From Pezicula radicicola (lineage: Eukaryota > Ascomycota > Leotiomycetes > Helotiales > Dermateaceae), in assembly GCA_003008705.1 (NCBI GenBank), contig PDUO01000069.1, forward strand, positions 1 to 64,000: DNA of 64,000 bases, given 5' to 3'. Positions within the stretch are counted from its first letter, which is position 1. Each line of letters starts with the position of its first letter. Made by a program: the position numbers and the translations under genes. Positions 58,591 through 64,000 of this stretch are shown here, in pieces. The notes beneath the pieces were generated by a model, which was not told where the DNA came from, ran no database searches, and saw nothing but the letters and a program-made list of their open reading frames with translations.

Positions 58591-58719
58591 TCCCCTCAAC
58601 TGCAAGCATGCACCCCAGACTAAGAAGGTTAGGGTCGTGAGCCTTGTCAAGTAAAGATCTCTAACGAATCAAAGTATTTTGTTTCAAAAGGCTGTTGTGC
58701 ATGCTGACAGTTGAGGGGA
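58591..58719. mobile_element. MITE copy 2, TA-flanked
   Basis: 129 bases with terminal inverted repeats TCCCCTCAACTG and CAGTTGAGGGGA, extending about 24 bases with few mismatches, flanked by TA on both sides (58589-58590 and 58720-58721). Tc1/mariner-like hallmarks, no coding capacity. It ends 166 bases before the PKS start codon, inside its promoter. Confidence 0.8.
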
Positions 58720-58884
58720 TATACCAAGAGTGGTAAATACGCGCGATTGCGAGACATTTTATATTGTACTTGGGATGAAAGGTAATCTATTGTTAACGCA
58801 GATTTTGTATGCATTCTTGTGATATCATCTGATAAAAAAAACTTTTTAACAAAGCAAAAAACTATTCATTGAATTTCTTCTACC

Positions 58885-61800
58885 ATGTGTACCACCCAGG
58901 CCTTTTCCACACCTATCGCTATTGTTGGCTCTGCTTGCAGGTTTCCCGGGGAGTCAACCACACCATCGAAGTTATCCGACTTACTGCGACAACCCCGAGA
59001 TGTACGTCGAGAGTTCAATCCGGAGATCCTTAATTTACAACGGTTCTACAACTCAAACCCCGATGCTCCGGGATCAACCAATGTAAAGAACCAAGGCTAC
59101 CTGCTAGCCGAGGATAGTCGAGTCTTTGACGCTTCTTTCTTTAGCGTTAGTCCTTACGAGGCCGAAAGCATGGACCCTCAGCTACGTATTATGTTGGAAT
59201 CTGTGTACGAAGCCTTTGAAAGCGCTGGCTACACACTCGACCAGATGCGAGGGTCCAAGACTTCTGTCCACGTTGGAGTCATGGCAAGCGACTATTACGA
59301 TATTCAAGCTCGAGATCCCGAGACAATCCCACTATACACCGCTACCGGTACGGCTCGAAGTACCCTATCCAACCGTATCTCATATACTTTTGATCTCCAC
59401 GGACCGTCGATCACAATCGATACCGCCTGCTCTAGTTCTTTAGTGGCGTTGCATCAGGCAGTGCAAGGGCTTCAAGCAGGCGATGCTACCTGTGCCGTCG
59501 TAGGCGGAGTCAACCTAATCTTCGATGCTATGCTATATATTATGCTGTCTAAGCTACATATGCTATCGCCGGACTCTCAGTCCCGAATGTGGGATAAAAC
59601 GGTAAATGGCTATGCGCGGGGCGAAGGTGCAGCAGTAGTAGTACTGAAGCCGCTCGATCAGGCACTTCGTGATAATGACCATATCGAAGGAATCATTCGA
59701 GGAACAGGAGTGAACTCCGATGGACAGAGCCCCGGACTGACCATGCCTACCGTGGATGCTCAAGCGACTCTCATTCGAGAAACGTATCACCGTGCTGGGC
59801 TAGACCCCATTAGGGACCGATGCCAGTATTTTGAATGTCATGGCACTGGAACACCTGCGGGAGATCCGGTAGAGGCGCGTGCTATCTATGAAGCCCTGAT
59901 ACGGGACAGGGAGTCTTTGGGCCCAGAGCCGACAACCCCATTGTACGTTGGATCCATCAAAACGCTGGTCGGGCATCTGGAAGGAGGTGCCGGCTTGGCA
60001 GGGATTTTAAAAGCTCTACTGTCTATCAAGCATCGGACGATTTTCCCCAACCTCCTATTCAATGAATTGAACCCTCAGATCGAGCCGTACTATGACGGAC
60101 TCCAGATACCGACCTCTCCTCTTCCTTGGCCTGAACTGCCTCCCGGAATGCCATTGCGCGTCAGTGTAAATAACTTCGGCTTCGGAGGCACCAATGCTCA
60201 TGCCATTATAGAGAGTTACGAACCGAATGGTAGCAATGGGCCTGTAGTGGCTGCAAAAGCCGGTGGAACTCAATTGAGCCCCCTCGTTCTTTCGGCGCAT
60301 TCTCCATCATCCCTTCTTGGAAATTGCCAGGCATTGCTGAACTACCTGGTTGATAATCCATCCGTCGATCTGACCGATCTGAGTTGGGTTCTCCAGAACA
60401 GACGAACTGCACATCGCGTGAGAACCTTTTTCAGCGCGCAAACCCGCGAGGGGCTGATCCAGGACTTAGACAAGTTTATCGTACAGCACCGCAAAGCCAC
60501 TAATAAGGACGACGTTGGTATCCGCCATCGACCTGTGGATCCACATAAGAGACCACGTATGTTGGGGGTGTTCACTGGACAGGGTGCTCAGTGGCCTACC
60601 ATGGGCCGTGGCTTGCTAAACAAATCTCCTCTATTCCGCCGTGTCCTAGAACGATGCGACGAGGTTCTCAAAGCCCTACCAGACGGCCCAGAGTGGTCTT
60701 TAATTGAAGAATTATCGAAGGATTCTTCGAGCTCGCGCGTGGGCGAAGCAGTTATCTCGCAGCCACTCTGCACCGCTGTTCAGCTAGCTCTCATCGAGGT
60801 GCTGAATGCGAGTGGGATTCGCTTCAATGCGGTCCTAGGCCATTCTTCAGGTGAAATCGCCGCAGTATGTGCTTGTGGGATCATCAGCGCTGCTGCAGCC
60901 ATGCAGATCGCTTACTACCGAGGCAAATACGCCCATTTAGCTCACGGTTCCAACCGTCAGACCGGTGGAATGATGGCAGTCGGTATCGATTATGACAAAG
61001 CCCAAATGTTTTGCCAGCAGCCCGAATATCAGGGTCGTATTTGTGTGGCGGCCAGTAACGCCCCGCAGAGCGTCACGTTTTCAGGTGATCTCGAGGCTAT
61101 ACAACAGGCCAAGGAACATTTCGACCAGAAACAAATCTTCGCACGTCTGCTGAAGGTGGATACTGCCTATCATTCGTACCACATGGAGCTCTGTGTTGCC
61201 AGCTACCTCAAGTCACTCAGGTCTTGTGACATTCATGTCCAACCACCAAAAGATGGCTGTTTGTGGGTTTCCAGCGTTCAGGGAAACACACTGCTTCTTG
61301 AAGGAGACTTAGAGTCGCTGAAGGGTCCTTACTGGGTTCAAAACATGGTGAAAACGGTTCTTTTTTCCCCAGCGATCAAGTCCGCTATTCAACATGGTGG
61401 TCAACATGGTGGTCCGTTTGACCTGGCCATCGAGATTGGACCACACCCAACACTCAAAGGACCAACGCAGCAGACTTTCGAGCTTGCCTTAGGTGTTTCT
61501 CCACCCTATATCGGAACCCTCAAGCGCGGTTGCAGTGACATAGAGGCAGTTGGAGAGACAATTGGATCTCTCTGGTGCCATCTTGGCCCTGCTTTTATTA
61601 GTTTCGATGAGTTTCGGCGAGCCTTCGTGTCCGGGGACTCCAAACCCGCCAAGTTGCTGAAGGATCTCCCACCCTACGCCTGGGACCATGACCGTGTCTA
61701 TTGGCGGGAGTCTCGGATTTCCAGAAATTACAGAACAGGCAATGATGTTCGGCACCAGCTACTTGGACGTCGTGTTCCGGATGATACGGAACGAGAAATG

Positions 61801-64000
61801 CGCTGGCGGAACGTCCTCAGGCTTAGTGAACTGCCTTGGACACAGGGCCATGTTATTTCAGGAGAGGTGTTACTCCCGGGAACATCATATGTTTCTCTAT
61901 CCTGCGAGGCAGGTAAGATTATTGCGGGAGAGAGGCCGATTCGGCGGATCGAGGTGGAAGACATCAATATTCGTCGTCCGGTGATTGTTCCTGATACCCG
62001 CGAAGGCCTTGAAACTACCTTTACAGTACGTTTGGAGGATTACAAAGATCCAAACCGCATTGCTGGGGACTTTTCTTACTACTATTCTGACACACGTCTC
62101 GGATCCATGGTCCATGCCTGTGACGGCAAGATCATCATATATCTCGGTGAGGCGAGCGAACATGAGCTGCCCCCGTATAGACTCTCCCCACCAGACCTAC
62201 AACCAGTCGATAGTGATGGAGGTTACGACGTGTTCGCCCAGAATGGGTTGATATACTCTGGTGCTTTCCGCCGGCTTCAGGACGTTCGGCGTAGACGTGA
62301 CTATTCTGTTGCGATGGCTGAGTGGTCGGTAGACGAACTGACGGGAGACTATACTATCCATCCGGCAGTACTAGACGTCAGCTGGCAGAATTTATTCCAT
62401 GCTCGTGCAGACCCCAGAGTGGGTAAGCTTCCAACTGCCATTCTGCCGGTGCACATCAAGCGAGTGACCGTGAATCCATATGTGCAACTGGCCGAGACGA
62501 GCACACTCAGAGTAAGAACTGAATCGTTCATTACTGCCCACAACGGTATTGCCGTTGTTGGCGATGTGCATATCTACAACTCATCCTCTGGCGGCACGGC
62601 GGTACAGATGGAGTCCGTGTCCCTTGTGCCCGTTGCGCCGCCGACGGAAGATCAAGATCGCCGAATATTTTTCGATACAGTATTCAAGATGGATCCTTCA
62701 TTATGTCTGATGGAGCCGACGCACGACCCAAAGCGCGGTCAGAGAATTAAAGAATTGGCTGCGGATATTGAAAGAGTAGTCCTGTTTTATGTGCAGCGGG
62801 TGCTGGAAGGGTTGCCTCCCAGTGAGAGATCGGGTTTGACGTGGTATCATCAGCGGCTGGTTGAGGCCTTTGAGAGCTCCTTACGGCTAATCCGAGAAGG
62901 GCGTCACCCCGTGGCGGAGAAAGGTTGGCTTGCTGATAAACCTGACGTTCTAGACATGATTTTGTCCAAATGGCCAGGTACGGTTGATCTCGAACTCGTT
63001 CGTAACGTTGGAGAAAATCTACTCGACTTTCTGAAAAGGAGAACCTCGATGTTAGAAGTGATCATGAAGGATGGCCTAGCTGGTCGCCTATACAGCGAGG
63101 GCTGCGGTTTCACTGATGTCAATGAAGGTATGACTGGCATCCTTCAACAGATCTCCCACAAATCCCCGCAGGCGAGATATTTAGAGATTGGAGCGGGTAC
63201 TTGATCGACGGTATGTGTCCTTGTTTTGCTTCTTATATTCTGTCTCTCAGTATGTACTGATCAGCCCGACAGACAGACTACATCTTACGAACCATCGGGA
63301 ACGCTTTTTACACGTACACCTTTACGGACATCTCTCCGGCTTTCTTTGGTGATGCGGCCGAGAGATTTAGCGACTTTCACGGCAAGACCATCTTCAAGAC
63401 TCTCGATGTAGAGAAGGACGTTGGCCCTCAAGGATTCCAAAAGCATACTTATGACGTCGTCGTTGCTTCTAATGTACTTCACGCCACAGCGAGTATAACA
63501 GAGACTTTAAAGCATGCACGTTCGTTATTAAAGCCAGGCGGCTTCTTACTCCTCATTGAGATCACAGGCACTGAGATCATGCGAACTACATTCTGTGTTG
63601 GAGGCCTGCCCGGATGGTGGTTAGGGGCAAAGGAGGGACGAGGGTTGCATCCTGGCTTGACCACCGAGGAATGGCACAGCACACTTCAGGATACAGGCTT
63701 CTCGGGGGTTGACCTGGTCTTTCACGATATACCCGATCCCAGACAGCACTGCCTGTCTTTCATGGCTAGCCAAGCGGTCAATGATACCGTTCAGCAACTA
63801 CGCGAGCCTCTGGAATATCTTGCCGACGTTCCTGAAGTAAAATCTCTCCTTGTGGTTGGTGGAAAGACACTGGCTGTATCCAAGGCAGTGACTTCTATCC
63901 AACGGCTGGTGGGCCCGGCATGGAGCAATTGTATTACCGTCGCAAGCGATATCGAAGCGATTGATTTCTCCCGTGCTGGGACTCGAACGGACGTCTTGTG
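58885..64000 (+). CDS. Highly reducing-type PKS, TGA in methyltransferase, runs off edge
   Basis: Multidomain type I polyketide synthase. Exon 1 is 58885-63210; an intron at 63211-63272 (GTATGT to CCCGACAG) leads to exon 2, open to the window edge. Ketosynthase (about residues 9-435) has Cys182 in DTACSSS, His319 in ECHGTGTP and His364 in VGHLEGG. Acyltransferase (about 550-880) has FTGQGAQWP and Ser654 in GHSSGE. Dehydratase (about 935-1240) has His989 in GHVISGEVLLPG and Asp1164 in HPAVLD. C-methyltransferase begins around 1260 with LEIGAGT, then TGA at 63202-63204 (codon 1440) where the family has Gly, followed by in-frame methyltransferase sequence (SNVLHATASITETLKHARSL, LKPGGFLLLIE). KR, ACP and any ER, release or NRPS module would lie beyond 64,000. 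As read, the protein stops after DH; a nonsense mutation or sequence error must be distinguished. Confidence 0.93.

Larger units (their letters stand above)
58240..58719. repeat. Tandem duplication upstream of the PKS
   Basis: Two copies of roughly 225-235 bases, about 58,240-58,464 and 58,484-58,719, with around 90 percent identity by eye. Both start near AACAACC and contain GCGGAAATAAACACGATACT and CATTGGAATAAC, and each ends in the MITE-like element described separately. Confidence 0.75.

Noticed and set aside
1..64000. CRISPR array, bacterial operons or ribosomal RNA
   Set aside because: No regular repeat-spacer structure, Shine-Dalgarno-linked genes or rRNA-like conserved sequence; introns show a eukaryotic genome.

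Overview
The window looks like genomic DNA of a filamentous ascomycete (Pezizomycotina, possibly Eurotiomycetes; the order is inference). The evidence is short introns (about 47-160 nt, GTATGT/GTAAGT-type donors, CTAAC-like branch sites), typical fungal families (HET, cytochrome P450, multidomain PKS, CHR, tannase, GH97), and AT-rich blocks almost without CpA that carry the footprint of repeat-induced point mutation (RIP). Gene islands of ordinary composition alternate with decayed repeats, as in subtelomeric or accessory chromosome regions. Exon structures were built by hand from splice signals and family conservation; the summed exon lengths divide by three in every model called complete.

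Layout. 1-6.6 kb is a RIP-mutated block without genes. 6.6-8.4 kb is a CHR-type chromate transporter whose 5' end is lost at the RIP boundary. 8.95-11.1 kb is a secreted GH97 glycosidase (-). 12.4-14.25 kb is a five-exon P450 (-). 14.9-18.25 kb is a RIP-damaged telomere-linked RecQ-like helicase relic (-), with an interstitial TTAGGG repeat just beyond its truncated end, and a second stop-riddled relic lies at 18.8-19.2 kb. 20.6-21.9 kb is a six-exon aldo-keto reductase (-). 23.5-24.2 kb is a tannase relic, 25.4-26.05 kb a decayed secreted protein, and 26.4-28.3 kb a nearly intact tannase/feruloyl esterase with one in-frame stop. 29.2-30.4 kb is a small split gene of unknown function. 30.5-31.6 kb is an intact Gag-like ORF (-), followed by a RIP-mutated Gag-like relic and tandem repeats (32.8-34.2 kb).

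35.4-46.2 kb is a distinct accessory island: a 1096-residue six-exon protein with four related Trp/Cys-containing repeats (-), a chromodomain plus AT-hook protein (+), and an 886-residue membrane-anchored HET protein (+). These are followed by a small secreted cupin (+, 48.1-48.9 kb), a DHA1-type MFS transporter (-, 49.3-51.1 kb), a tRNA-like sequence, a 5'-truncated LINE (52.2-53.1 kb), a second P450 (-, 53.9-55.7 kb), three TIR-bearing MITE-like elements (57.1-58.7 kb), and at the right edge a multidomain KS-AT-DH-methyltransferase polyketide synthase (+, from 58,885). The PKS reading frame is broken by a TGA inside the SAM-binding motif of its methyltransferase domain.

How the genes may work together. 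MFS, P450 and PKS could be the left flank of a secondary-metabolite cluster that continues beyond 64 kb. The tannase copies and GH97 are secreted plant-polymer enzymes. The chromodomain, HET and repeat-protein island sits among transposon debris and could be a self/non-self or chromatin-related accessory set; this is inference from context only.
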